A stretch of 64,000 nt of DNA. Source: Clavelina lepadiformis (Eukaryota; Chordata; Ascidiacea; Aplousobranchia; Clavelinidae). Below are positions 37,401 to 47,768 of this stretch, piece after piece. Location of the stretch: contig NC_135245.1 of NCBI RefSeq assembly GCF_947623445.1, positions 689,501 to 753,500 on the forward strand, written 5' to 3'. Under the pieces are notes generated by a model. That model was given only the letters and a program-made list of their open reading frames with translations. It was not told the origin of the DNA and ran no database searches. Position 1 is the first letter of the stretch. The number at the start of each line of letters is the position of its first letter. Both the position numbers and the translations under genes were made by a program.

Positions 37401-40400
37401 AGCTGGCAGACATGGCAGGCCAATAAATTCCTGGATATTTCCGTATAAGTGAAATCGAACCAACATGCGCATTTTTTGTGATATAAAACCCGCCGGATTA
37501 TAGGTTTAGAAGATAAATATATCAACCACTTATGTTGGTAACGTCTGTGGAATTGTTGTGAAATCAGGAAAATTGTTTCTTAAAAGTGTTTATGGGACTG
37601 AAACCGTCTCTTAAATTTTTCAAAAAGTTCCTGAAAATTTATAATTTTGCAAATACGGCAGAAAATTAACAGTTAATGTCTGAAAGTTGCCTGATCAAGT
37701 CTTAAGTTTGGCGAAATCTTTCCATGATTTCCGGGTCTTGGGTCATGCAGGTTCAGTTTATCTTGCCTGGGAGCGAAGAAGAGAAAGGGAAACAGGAAAA
37801 GGAAGAGCTCGAAGAAGATGAAAACGAGAGAGGGGAAGAAGGCAGCGAGGAAGAGAAAAAGAGAAGAAAGAATAAAAAGAAGAAGACAATGATGAATCAG
37901 CATCCCAACAGGATGACGTTTGCAGAAATCAGGGAGAATAAGCTCTTGTACACCTTCATGCGGAAATACATTTCACAATGTGAAAGCGTAGAGGTGAGCT
38001 CGTTTCACGTGAACGAACATGAACCTATCTCGTGATCATGAATCATCAACTTTTCATGAGCAGTAGAAAGTGATGAGATAATTGTCCTCGCCTTACATAG
38101 GGTACGTGCAAGAGACCGCAATAAACTGTATGTTTACTTGAAATACAATCGCGTTACGAATAGAAAGCTAGCGGTTGATGTGCTGAATATAACGCATCAA
38201 ACCAAATAAACCGTCGTATTACGTTCGTAGGTTCAGAACGTGATGCAGATGTTCGTCCATTGTGACGCTCTCATGTCGATCCCGGCAACTGAAGTGGAGC
38301 GACGCACAGTGCTTGCCACGGAGCTGGCCCGGACTTACATCCACTCCTCCGGTGAGTTTGATGCGGGATGTTTCCATCCTGGGATTCTTGCATCTCAGAC
38401 TGTGATTTGGAAGAGTGGAAAATTCTCTTTCTATTCTTCGTAAAGTCTTTATTTTTCCTGTCCATCAGATCGACTCCGGCCCATTTAATTTTGTTGCTTA
38501 TTTGCAGGCCCCAAGCAGATCGCGATGCCGACGGAGCGTTCCGCTGCGCTTTTCCGCGAACTTCCCAATCCTACAGATAACTCGATCCGGGAAATTCAGG
38601 ATTACGTCATGCCAAGCTTAGATCAAGCGGCTGCAAATTTCTCTCTGGGGTTTGGAACCTTGCTCAAGGTAGCCATCTAGCGTTTACAAAAAATATTGGG
38701 ATTTAAATGGTCGATATAAACAAGCCCCTTACTTGAATGTTAACAAGAGACAAGAGATTTTTTTGCAATAAACGTTAAATTTATTTGTTTTTTATTGTCA
38801 GGAATATAAACTTGACCTTCGCAGCGACCTTAGCCAACACATAAACAAAGCAGAGATCGCCCTCAAGTCGTTAACACTCAAGCCGAGCAGTAAACGCAGG
38901 AGGGCGCTGGGGAAACACTCAGCTAGACAGACGCCTACTAGCGATCACAAAGTTTTGTTTTTGAAAACACTAGATCGCGCTAAAGAGGGCAGCTTACCAG
39001 TCGAATTGCTGCATTTCTATAAATACTTGCAGGTGCTTAATTGGTTCGACTCTTGTGTCAGATTTCTGTGGAAGCGTCATTATAATTCCAACCTGCTCAG
39101 GGTTAAACTTTTACCCGCTGTCAGGTCATTTCAACTCATAGACGATCAAACCCAGAACGACTCGACCAACATCTGTGGCTTAAAATGTCCCAGGTCCTGG
39201 GTTAAATCGTACATGGGTTGAACTGACCGACCACTTTTTCACCCATCACGGGAGCGCCTTCTTCTAAATAGTGAAAAAAAGCTTTATCATGCTTTCTCAC
39301 CAATCAATTTAAACTCACTCATTCATTACATGACGGTGGGTAAAAGGTTCTGCCCTTTTTTCAGGGTTTTGGCGTGCAAGAGGGGTTTCCCCTTATCCAC
39401 AATGACCTCATGTTCTACATCGAAGTGAATAAGTTTCTTGCGTCATTTCACGACGATCACGACATTGTGACGTTGAAGCGGAAAGTGATCAGCATTCGAG
39501 ATTGTTACGTCGATTCCCAGATGGACAGGGCCCTGCAAGTGAGTTACGCAATTCGAAAAAAATACAGCGATATGGGATGATCGCGATATCACTGTTTCTT
39601 CCAGATTGACATCAAGACAGGAACAGCGGAGCGTCTTCGTCGCGCGATGGACGCTTTCGTTGAAGACAAAGGTCGCGATCCGCACACTGCGTCATTGTTT
39701 GATGACGCGCAACACACGGTCTTCAATGAGCTGCTTCCCTTCTGGGCTGGCTTCGTCACAGCCATGTCACCCACTGAAAGAGAAGGGAAACGACCCGGTA
39801 TTTATGACGACAATGTCTTTTTGATAATTCAGTGATTGCGTCATCGCCAATTACGCCTTAACTAATTCATGACGTCATCGTTGCGTCACGTTTGTATTGT
39901 TTTTCTGCTTACCAGTCCTGAAAGGAGAGCGAATGCAAAAGCGGCGGTTGGAAGCTTTCCAGAAGATGAACGACCCGAAGGTCGTCTTCGACCTCCCCTC
40001 CCAGCAACCGCGATTCGACATGAGGGGGATCGAGTTCTCGTTCTCTGTCAACAGCGGGATCCAGTGGAAGGTTGGTGGCGAGGCGTGTCGCTTTGTTTGG
40101 AAACTTTTGACAATTGAGTTGAAAACTTTTACTTAACTAGACGTGTTGTTTTTTCTTCACCCAGCGCATCACTAACGTTCAGCGAAACATTTATGCTAAC
40201 TTTCAGAAGCGTTTAAGCAACTTTAAAACTTCATGAAACCCTGCTCATATGATTTTCATATGAGTGTTTATGATGTAATCATTTCATTCATAGACATGAT
40301 AGCTTTCATAGAAAAACCAGGTGTTCATGCAACTCATGCAAGATATACATGCATATGAAAGTACGACGTCATGCTTGCCATTATTTGTATCTCTCATGTT

Positions 40401-40737
40401 TCATGATCATTCATATCACGCAACATCACGCAGGCCTGGAGTGAGGTCTCGTCAAGTCGGTCGAGTACCCCGCCGCTAGCTGGCGTCATTGAGGTGGTGA
40501 AGGCGCCTCCTATAGCTCAGAAGAGAATCGTGAGAAGATCCGGGTTCACAATCCGGAAGTTGCAGACCAGCAAATCGAAAGAGGAAGCAGAGAAGAAACC
40601 TTTCAGAAAAGCGTTCGAGAATCTTCCCAAAGCTCCGGAATCAAAACTTGCACGGAAAAAAACGAAATCAAAGAAAGAAAAAAATTCGTCGCAAGTTGAC
40701 GCTGGAAGCACGATTAATTACGTTGCTTCTGTTTGTT
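31500..40737 (+). CDS. RGS22: RGS22-like regulator of G-protein signalling
   Basis: This is a multi-RGS-domain protein; vertebrate RGS22 is testis-enriched and binds Gα12/13/11. The first supported exon ends at 31607 with SLSCDDLFLEYFNKFLTFP, matching the RGS22 N-terminus (xSLATDDFLVDYFNEFLSLP-like). Later exons include EYRLPFFTE (to about 32.46 kb), 32597-32880, about 32943-33159, an acidic Asp/Glu-rich exon near 34.2-34.46 kb, and RGS domain segments such as FVRFLRGTPGQNLFEFWLD with DTEEFKDS (34.55 kb). The region at 37.75-40.7 kb contains FAEIRENKLLYTFMRKYIS, LIHNDLMFYIEVNKFLASFH, IDIKTGTAERLRRAM and a Lys-rich tail ending at the stop 40735-40737. About 25 short exons are present. The start codon is not settled: an ATG at 31228 is possible but needs a weak donor. 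The gene looks intact. Confidence 0.87.
39735..39830 (+). repeat. RGS22 exon-intron segment, donor copy of a local duplication
   Basis: This 96-bp segment spans the end of an RGS22 exon (coding FPFWAGFVTAMSPTEREGK) and the first intron bases. It is repeated at 41161-41256 with four mismatches. Confidence 0.9.
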
Positions 40738-41026
40738 GAAACTACATTAAATTTTATGCAATTCTTGACAATTTTCAATAAGTTTTTTACAAAATACACA
40801 CTACTCTTTGTGAGTTACTTCGTTTAAGGTTTTTCTGTACGGCAGTGTAGCCTAATTACATGTAGCTTAATTCAAGGCAGGGTAGCCTAATCAACACTTA
40901 ACTTCCAGGCAAGGCATTGACGGCGCTTGCTTCTGTGAAGTAGTAACTTACTGGTGACTGGAAAAGAGTTCCAAATTCGGGCGATGTAACAAACAATATA
41001 TGTATATGTAAATATATGAATTGTAC

Positions 41027-41088
41027 ATCCATCGGAACTTGCGCAAGAGGCAAGCTCCGGTAACCGGGGCTTGAGCGACAAGGAATCA
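41027..41088 (-). repeat. Dispersed repeat, copy A
   Basis: Read on the minus strand, this gives TCGCTCAAGCCCCGGTTACC followed by a GCTTGCC...GCAAGTTCC segment. A second copy in the opposite orientation lies at about 46807-46866, roughly 80% identical. There are no ends or coding capacity to classify it. Confidence 0.6.
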
Positions 41089-41160
41089 ACGCCAAGCTTT
41101 CCATCTGCAGCATCAAAAACTAAACGTCGCATCTTTAAATACGCGTCTTAAATACGTTGT

Positions 41161-41256
41161 TTCCCTTCTGGGCTGGCTTCGTCACAGCCATGTCACCCAC
41201 TGAAAGAGAAGGAAAACAACCCGGTATTTCTGACGTCAATGTCTTTTTGATAATTC
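41161..41256 (+). pseudogene. Duplicated RGS22 exon fragment
   Basis: This is a 96-bp copy of 39735-39830 with four substitutions. It lies about 420 bases after the RGS22 stop and in the same orientation. It includes the exon end, the position of the original donor and adjacent intron bases, so it arose at the DNA level, not by retroposition. It is isolated from other RGS22 exons, so it is presumably non-functional. Confidence 0.88.
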
Positions 41257-41909
41257 CTATTTTATTATATTTTATTTATTATATTCTTTTGACATGCGTA
41301 TCACCAACTGTGTTGTGGTACGGATTAAATTATATGTTTATGAAGGTAGGCTAAGCTTATCATAAAGCACTGTAGAGTAACGGTGACAGTGTAGCTCCAT
41401 GATGTAGGCGTAGATGTAGCAAGTTTCCTGTTCTCACAAAACTATGTTAACATACTCAGCAGCCACAAGCCAGTACATGACAAAATAACTTAAGATAAAT
41501 TTCCGTGTTACTAATAGTAACACAGCTGCATTAAATGAATAATCCATAATGTAACATAGTGCAAAGTTATGCATTCACCCGCAATTAAGATTAAAATAAT
41601 GCCGTGCCGCAACAGGAACAGTTGTGTTTTATTTTGTGTTTGCTTATCCTTATCCTGAACAAAGTTTACTCATATCTGTTATGAAATTGGAAATTGGTCT
41701 GTAATAAAGAGCTTTGTTACGTCAAACTCTAGTCGAACGCATTAATTGTGAAATCATAGAAATATTTTAGAATGTATTAATACAAATTAAATTTTCAGAC
41801 AAGAATAAATATCTAACCATAAGAAAATGTACTTTAGCAAGTAAGGCAGCCCAACGTGATGTTATTACGAATTACGATTGAGTATTAAAAAATTAAATAA
41901 CTCATAAAA

Positions 41910-44900
41910 ATGGCGTTAGTATCAAACTTTAGTAAGGTGAGTATAAGTAGGTTTATTACTCCAGCCAGTCATCTTCCCAAGCCAGTGCAGCAGTCCAAGC
42001 CTAAGCAGAAACTTATCCGAGGTAAGCAAGACCACGTCAAGAAAGGCATTACGGTAGCTTACATACAGTATTTGTGAGGCAAGAAATTTAAGACAGTTAA
42101 CATTATGTACATGCGGTGCCAGCGTTTATAATTAGCAGCAGAGCTTTAAGCCACCCTTCAATCTTTTCATTGAAAGCCAAATTTAAACTACCTGTACCGG
42201 CCTATGTCGTACTGAACTTGCCACCTTAGCCTACGTAGGCCTGATACAAATCGCAGCATGTTATTTTATTACCTAGGCTTTTAAACTCTACCAAGTTAGA
42301 AAAAAAATAAAATCGACCACTATTATTGGTTTAAAACAGCCTATTCAAGTGACGTCAAAAAGATAGAAACAAAAGGTGGCATCAAAACAGCTACAAATAA
42401 GACGAAATGTGGAATTGACCGCAAGCTTTTCACTCCCGGACCTGTGATGGTGAGCGACCGAGTTAAGAGGGCAATGCTTCATGATGTTGGTACAAGACAC
42501 GCTGATTTCACCTACGTTGTAAAGTGAGGAGTTCATTATCTACTGGAAACTTAACTGTATTTGCATATATGGCCAGATCTTAGTATATAGTTTTCCATCT
42601 TTTTGTTGCTTGCCACAGTGTTACATGTGAAGCACATATACCGGTAAAGTTTCTGATTAGCTCTCTATTTATTCGCGTAGATTTATCAGACAAGCTTTGC
42701 TTCAAGTTGCAAACGTCACTTCCGATAGTCACACGGCGGTTCTCCTAAATGGAAGCGGTACCATGGCAACGGAGGCGATGCTACAAACTGTACTTCCGCG
42801 AAAAGATAAAAAGGTGAAAAGCGTGCAAACGCCTTGCTGTACATTTATGACGTCACCATATTCGTGTAGATCATTGTCCGAGGTATATTTAATTTAGAGA
42901 CTTTCTTTGTTCAGATGCTTGTCATGGCCAATGGAATTTACGGTCAGCGCATCGGACAACTTTGCAACAAACTGAACATTAATTGTGACGTCATTTCCCA
43001 AGACATCACTTTGTTGGAGCAACGTCTGTCGTCTGCCGATGACATAATCGGGGTCATGGCAGTTCAATGCGAAACATCTTCTGGAATGATCAATCCGGTC
43101 GAGGAAATGGGAAGCGTTGTGAAGGGAATATCCCCAGGTATTTATGACGTATTATGGCGTAACAATCAATAAACAAACATTCTACCAATATATTGAGATA
43201 TTCCAGGAAGTATGACCTTTAACAGATAATTTTTGACATTATCCCAACATCAGATTGCTTGTACTTTGTTGACGCGGTAACGAGTTTTGGGGCGATTCCT
43301 GTTCGCATGACCAACATCGATTTTCTGATCAGTTGCTCAAACAAATCTCTCCAGAGCGTCCCTGGCATCTCATTTGTGGTCGCAGACAAAGAAACTTTGC
43401 AAAAGTGAGCTTCTATCTGCCAGTCTAGTCTAGCTGCTTTCTCAAAATGCTTTGTTGACTCAGTTGCTTATTCCATTGTTAAAATGACTTGTGTCCATCA
43501 GGCATAGAGGAAAAGGCAGTGGTATGGTGCTGGATGTCGCCGATCAATGCGATGAACTGGATGGAACCGGTCAATTCAAGTTTACACCGCCCACTCACGC
43601 CATGCTGGCTTTCAAGGAAGCATTATTGGAACACATCCAGGAAGGAAGAGTCGAAGGCCGGGCGAAAAGGTGAAAGCGGCGGCGATTACGGGTCGGTTTA
43701 CCGGCCAGCGCTAAATTTTCACCAATGTGGTAACCACAAATCGTCAAATATAATCCTGACTTCAAGGAAACTACAGTAGCCAGTAGTAACGGCACCACTA
43801 GGGAATTGCAAACAAATTGACTTAACAAACGAATTACTATAAACCATTCTAAATAACACTGTCTTTTGATTTAACAAAGAATTGTATTATACCCAGCCAG
43901 ATTTGCCAATGTAATCAAGTTTAGTGTCAATGTTTAAGAGAAATTCTTTGCCGAGTGAATTGCGAGAATTCAATTGTTTTTTCTGTCAATTTGCAACCCA
44001 CGACGTGCTTGCGTGAAAGACAACAACTTGACCTTGGTCGAAACTTTTTCATTCTTATCCTAGGCCTGGAACATGCTTGTAGACCTACTTAGTCCCGTGT
44101 TATACCAAACATTTAACTATGATGCCATAATCGCCATTGTTCGCTTTACTGACGGCTTTGACATTGTTCATTAAACTTTCGGCTTATCCCAGCCAAAACA
44201 ATGCTGGCACGAATGTGAAGTAGATAAAAAGATGACGACCGTTTGTGGCAGACAACTCGTCCAAGGCTTTTAAGTGCCGATATAAACGAACATAATGCGT
44301 CTGGGAACAACAAAATGGTGCCGTTACAGTCGAATTGATGTTAAAGAGTAGACGATGCTGTGTTAGGCGAACTTTGGTGCAAAAGTTCATCCGCCGGAAC
44401 CGTGCAAATTGTGACCTTGTAGCTGAATTGACGTTATATAAGAACTCTACTGCATCTCCAGAAATGGTCATAAATAATCCCTTTTAAATATTTTTGCTTA
44501 AGATGTTTTGCAAAGTGACTATTTCATCTTAAATACGCAGTCTGTTGAAAAGATAAGCGTTTAGGACTTTAGGAGAATGAGTACGCGAAAGGTCGACTTA
44601 AGTTGTTTAGTGTTTAACTGAAGTTGAATTAAAGAGAATTTTTAAGTTTTTTTAGGTCACACCGACATAACATTTTAGTTATGTTGACAAGAAACTATGA
44701 AATAGCTTCTACCGTGCGATTTTCATGGTTGAAATAGTAACAGCCAATAGTTTTATGTTGATTACTTTAGATTCAGAGATAACGCGTCGATTTTGAAATC
44801 TGAAATGAACAAGATGGGATTCCGACAGTTGATTGATGACGAAAAAAATCCCAATGGATACCTTCTTACGTCATTTGTCCATCCGCTCAATCCGCTCTTC

Positions 44901-45221
44901 GTATTTGAAGAGTTCTATCAGCGCTTGAGCGACAGAGGTGAGCAGTAACTGCACTCAGCCAATTAACAACCGATACGCCCACGTGGTTGGATGATTAGCA
45001 GATGTTTCCGATTTTTCCGAATTTTTTTTCAACTTTTAAACTTGGCCTTGTCACTTGCAGGTCACGTGATTTGCCCAGAACGAACAAATCTTCCTAACTC
45101 GTTCCGGATTGGCTGCATCGGCGATCTATATCCACGTGACATGCAGAATCTTGTGGATTGCATCGAAGTGGTTTGCTCCGACATGGGAATCAATCTTCCG
45201 ATGGACAATCGCCCTCTGTGA
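41910..45221 (+). CDS. 2-aminoethylphosphonate:pyruvate transaminase-like (PhnW/AEPT), with mitochondrial-like leader
   Basis: This is a PLP-dependent fold-type I aminotransferase. PhnW converts 2-aminoethylphosphonate and pyruvate to phosphonoacetaldehyde and alanine. Eight exons close exactly to 432 residues: 41910-42021, 42340-42523, 42681-42813, 42915-43137, 43254-43404, 43502-43669, 44771-44937 and 45061-45221. Hallmarks of the AEPT branch are KLFTPGPVMVSDRVKRAML, HDVGTRHADF, LLNGSGTMATEAML, MAVQCETSSGMINPVEEMG, the PLP-pocket Asp in FVDAVTSFGAIPV (codon 43271-43273), and the Schiff-base Lys in SCSNKSLQSVPGISFV (codon 43343-43345). The related alanine:glyoxylate and serine:pyruvate enzymes fit less well: they lack LFTPGP...GTR and have SGSQKALNAPPG-type sequence at the Lys. 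The first 45 residues (MALVSNFSKVSISRFITPAS ... IRAYSS) are Ser/Arg/Lys rich and acid-free, like a mitochondrial presequence. The substrate is inferred from family. Confidence 0.86.
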
Positions 45222-45239
45222 TGTCATATTCCCGCTGTT

Positions 45240-45666
45240 TCACCTCAAACTTCTGCGCTGGTTTTGTTTTTTCTTAAAAAAATAAAAATAAAAATTGCAA
45301 TGAAATAAAAAAAAATTGAAGCCACCTAAATTTTGGTTTCGGATACGCTGCTCCCAAGAAAGTTTCGTCTTAACTTTTCCATTTGAACAAACTGTTCTTG
45401 AAGCGTAACATCCTGCTTCCTGTCTCTGACCGTTGGAGAGGAAGAAGCTCGAGTTGTAGACAAACAACAATGCTAATTCATTAAAGAGCCGCAGCTTGGC
45501 CACCCCTGTTATAGAGTATAAGATTACAAGATTTCAATTTAATCATTGAGCAATATTTTTAATCAAAGTACTCACGTGATAAAAATGCAGACAGATATTC
45601 TTCAGACGTCGGCGCTTTCACTGAAGCAGCTGACAAGATCACCAGCACAATGATGTCTGACTTCAT
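45240..45666 (-). CDS. Possible small secreted peptide gene (two exons)
   Basis: On the minus strand, an ATG at 45666 opens MKSDIIVLVILSAASVKA, a good signal peptide, then PTSEEYLSAFLS before a GTGAGT donor at 45575. A CAG acceptor at 45506 leads to an exon starting at 45505. It reads in phase as a Leu-rich stretch (RVAKLRLFNELALLFVY), but that frame then runs into a T-rich tail that looks like 3' UTR. Another frame of the same exon ends cleanly in QMEKLRRNFLGSSVSETKI and a stop. The correct frame is unsettled. I do not recognise the product. It could be a neuropeptide-like precursor or a chance open frame. Confidence 0.25.
45281..45306 (+). terminator. Transaminase gene poly(A) signals
   Basis: AATAAA-type hexamers (45281-45286, another at about 45287-45292, and one near 45304) lie 60-85 bases after the transaminase stop, in an A-rich stretch. 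Confidence 0.55.
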
Positions 45667-47768
45667 ATTTACCACGAACCTTATTATCCCTCGTGCCTCT
45701 GCAACAAACTCCAACTTTTGATACAAGTTGGTTTAAATTCATGACCAACGCCCTGTTTTCTTGGATAAGAGTAAACCAGCGCATGGCAACCAAAGAAGTG
45801 GTCATCATGGTAATCATAGTGGTAATCATTTTTAAAAATATACGACGTTATCTTACTTTGTGGAGATGATATTTACCAAAAGGAATGGATCACGGACTCA
45901 TGAAAGTGTCAAAGATGAGTTAGTTCCAAGCCGCATGAAAATATTATTGTTGTTGGTATAATAATAATTTTCTTTCTGCCAGGATCGACAGAATTTCACG
46001 ATAAAATGTTGAACTAATAATGTTTTCGGACAACCAAATTTGATGCGTAAAGGAATGTCACTTGTAATGCATTCACAGAAACAGAAGGAACCACACACAT
46101 ACACAATAGGTTTAGCGCTTTTATTATTGTGTAGCACTTCCATAGTTGTTTTGTCTATAATGTTTATGTTAACATAGTTTGTTTTACCCATAATGCACCA
46201 AAACATGCTACTGTATTTGACACCTGTAACACTGCGTGTGCTTTGCGGTTGATGTTTGTAGAATTTGCTTTGTTTGCGTCAAATTACTTTGCACTTTGTT
46301 AGCACGTGGCGTCCTCCTTAACCTTAGGCCATAATCAAAATGCCGAGCTTGTCTCACCTTAAATGCAAATTTCTCCATTTGTGTCAGGTTCGTGAAAAAA
46401 CGGCCGGGCAGTGACCTCGTTACGTAATCTAGTTCTTTTTATGGTTGGCCTTTATGAACTGCCAGAATATTTCAGAATAATACAAAATAGTTCAAACTAC
46501 TTTGGCGCGAATAAGTGACATCTACAATGGATTTTCGATTTTATCTGCAAAAGATCAACTTGATATAACAATAAGGGGAAAGATAAGTCTGGAATCAGCG
46601 AGATTATTATAAAGTGTCGTATAAAGCTTTTCCATAGACATCGTGTGTAATGCAGCAAAGTTAGGAAAATCCCAGGAAAAAGACATCCATGCTTGAACTC
46701 GGATCGAACCTTCCCTAATTGTTTGCTGCGTTATGTGCGCCATGGTCGTTATTATACAGTGAAGGTTTTAAAGGAACCTTGTCTTTGCACGACTTAAACC
46801 CGACGATGATTCCTCATCGCTCAAGCCCCGGTTACCTAACTTGCCATCGTGCAAGTTCCAATTGTATCACATTTTTTGTTTGTTTTTTTGGTATTGCGTT
46901 GATCGAATTTAGAACTGTCTACTAGGACCACTGCGCAGTAGCGCAAAGCAACTGCGTTAATGCGTTGTTGAAAGGCATTGGTGTTGCGCCACTGAACATT
47001 GGTGGCAGGGTGCATTGTTGCGAGACCTGTGCTCTGACCGCTCGGCTTCTAGGCCAAGAAGTGCGGAAGTGTTCGTATTTGTCTGCCAACCGTTATTAAA
47101 CTAAAACGACTAAACCGATTAATTATTTATTATTTTTGATGATCATTTTACAACGAGGCCAGCACTGTGGGTTACTTTTTGCACTCCACAGTCAATGGCA
47201 AAAGATAAAACAATACAACACAATATATTTCAACCTCGGTGACGTTAAACCAGAAACCCAAACTTTAATTGTAGATCTCTTGGAAGGCAGTTTCGTGGGC
47301 AAAGGAAAAGTTTGATATTTTACTTTTTTTTTTGAACCAATGAATAATATTCCAGTTTATTTTTGCTCAAGGGCGGTTTATGGCGTTGCCCCAGAATATT
47401 ATAAAGAAAAACTAACGATAGAGGAAGCCAAATAGGATGTAGTTCACCATCGGGATTTTGCTGACATTTCGCCGAACATCTCGCATCGATAACCATCAAT
47501 ATCTTGAAGCATTCCCTCTGTTAATATTGAAAACTTCGCTTCAGCATATTCCAATTGTGAGTCTTAATTCACTTTTTGCTGTGAACAAGTCCATGCAAAC
47601 CAGACTTGTTTTGAGCAATCTCAGGCCATCACAGTGGCTTTGTGTTGTCACCAAGATGTATCTTGGTAGTTCTTGGCGTAACAATGCTCGGAAGTTGTTA
47701 TCCGCGACAACAAGAAAACCTTTTTTAAATTTTTTTCTTGTTTGTAGTTATTGTCAAGATCAACTACG
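45667..47768. other. Interval between the transaminase and distal pseudokinase genes
   Basis: This interval is AT-rich and non-coding apart from dispersed repeat copy B (about 46807-46866). Short open frames show no domain. The 3' end of the distal pseudokinase gene lies at its right edge. Confidence 0.45.
46807..46866 (+). repeat. Dispersed repeat, copy B
   Basis: Reads TGATTCCTCATCGCTCAAGC then CCCGGTTACC ... GCAAGTTCC. It matches the reverse complement of 41027-41088 at roughly 80%. Confidence 0.6.

Larger units (their letters stand above)
40738..41909. other. Interval between RGS22 and the transaminase gene
   Basis: This interval is mostly non-coding. It contains the duplicated RGS22 segment (41161-41256) and a dispersed repeat (41027-41088). 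The 5' flank of the transaminase gene is AT-rich and has no recognisable element. Confidence 0.5.
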
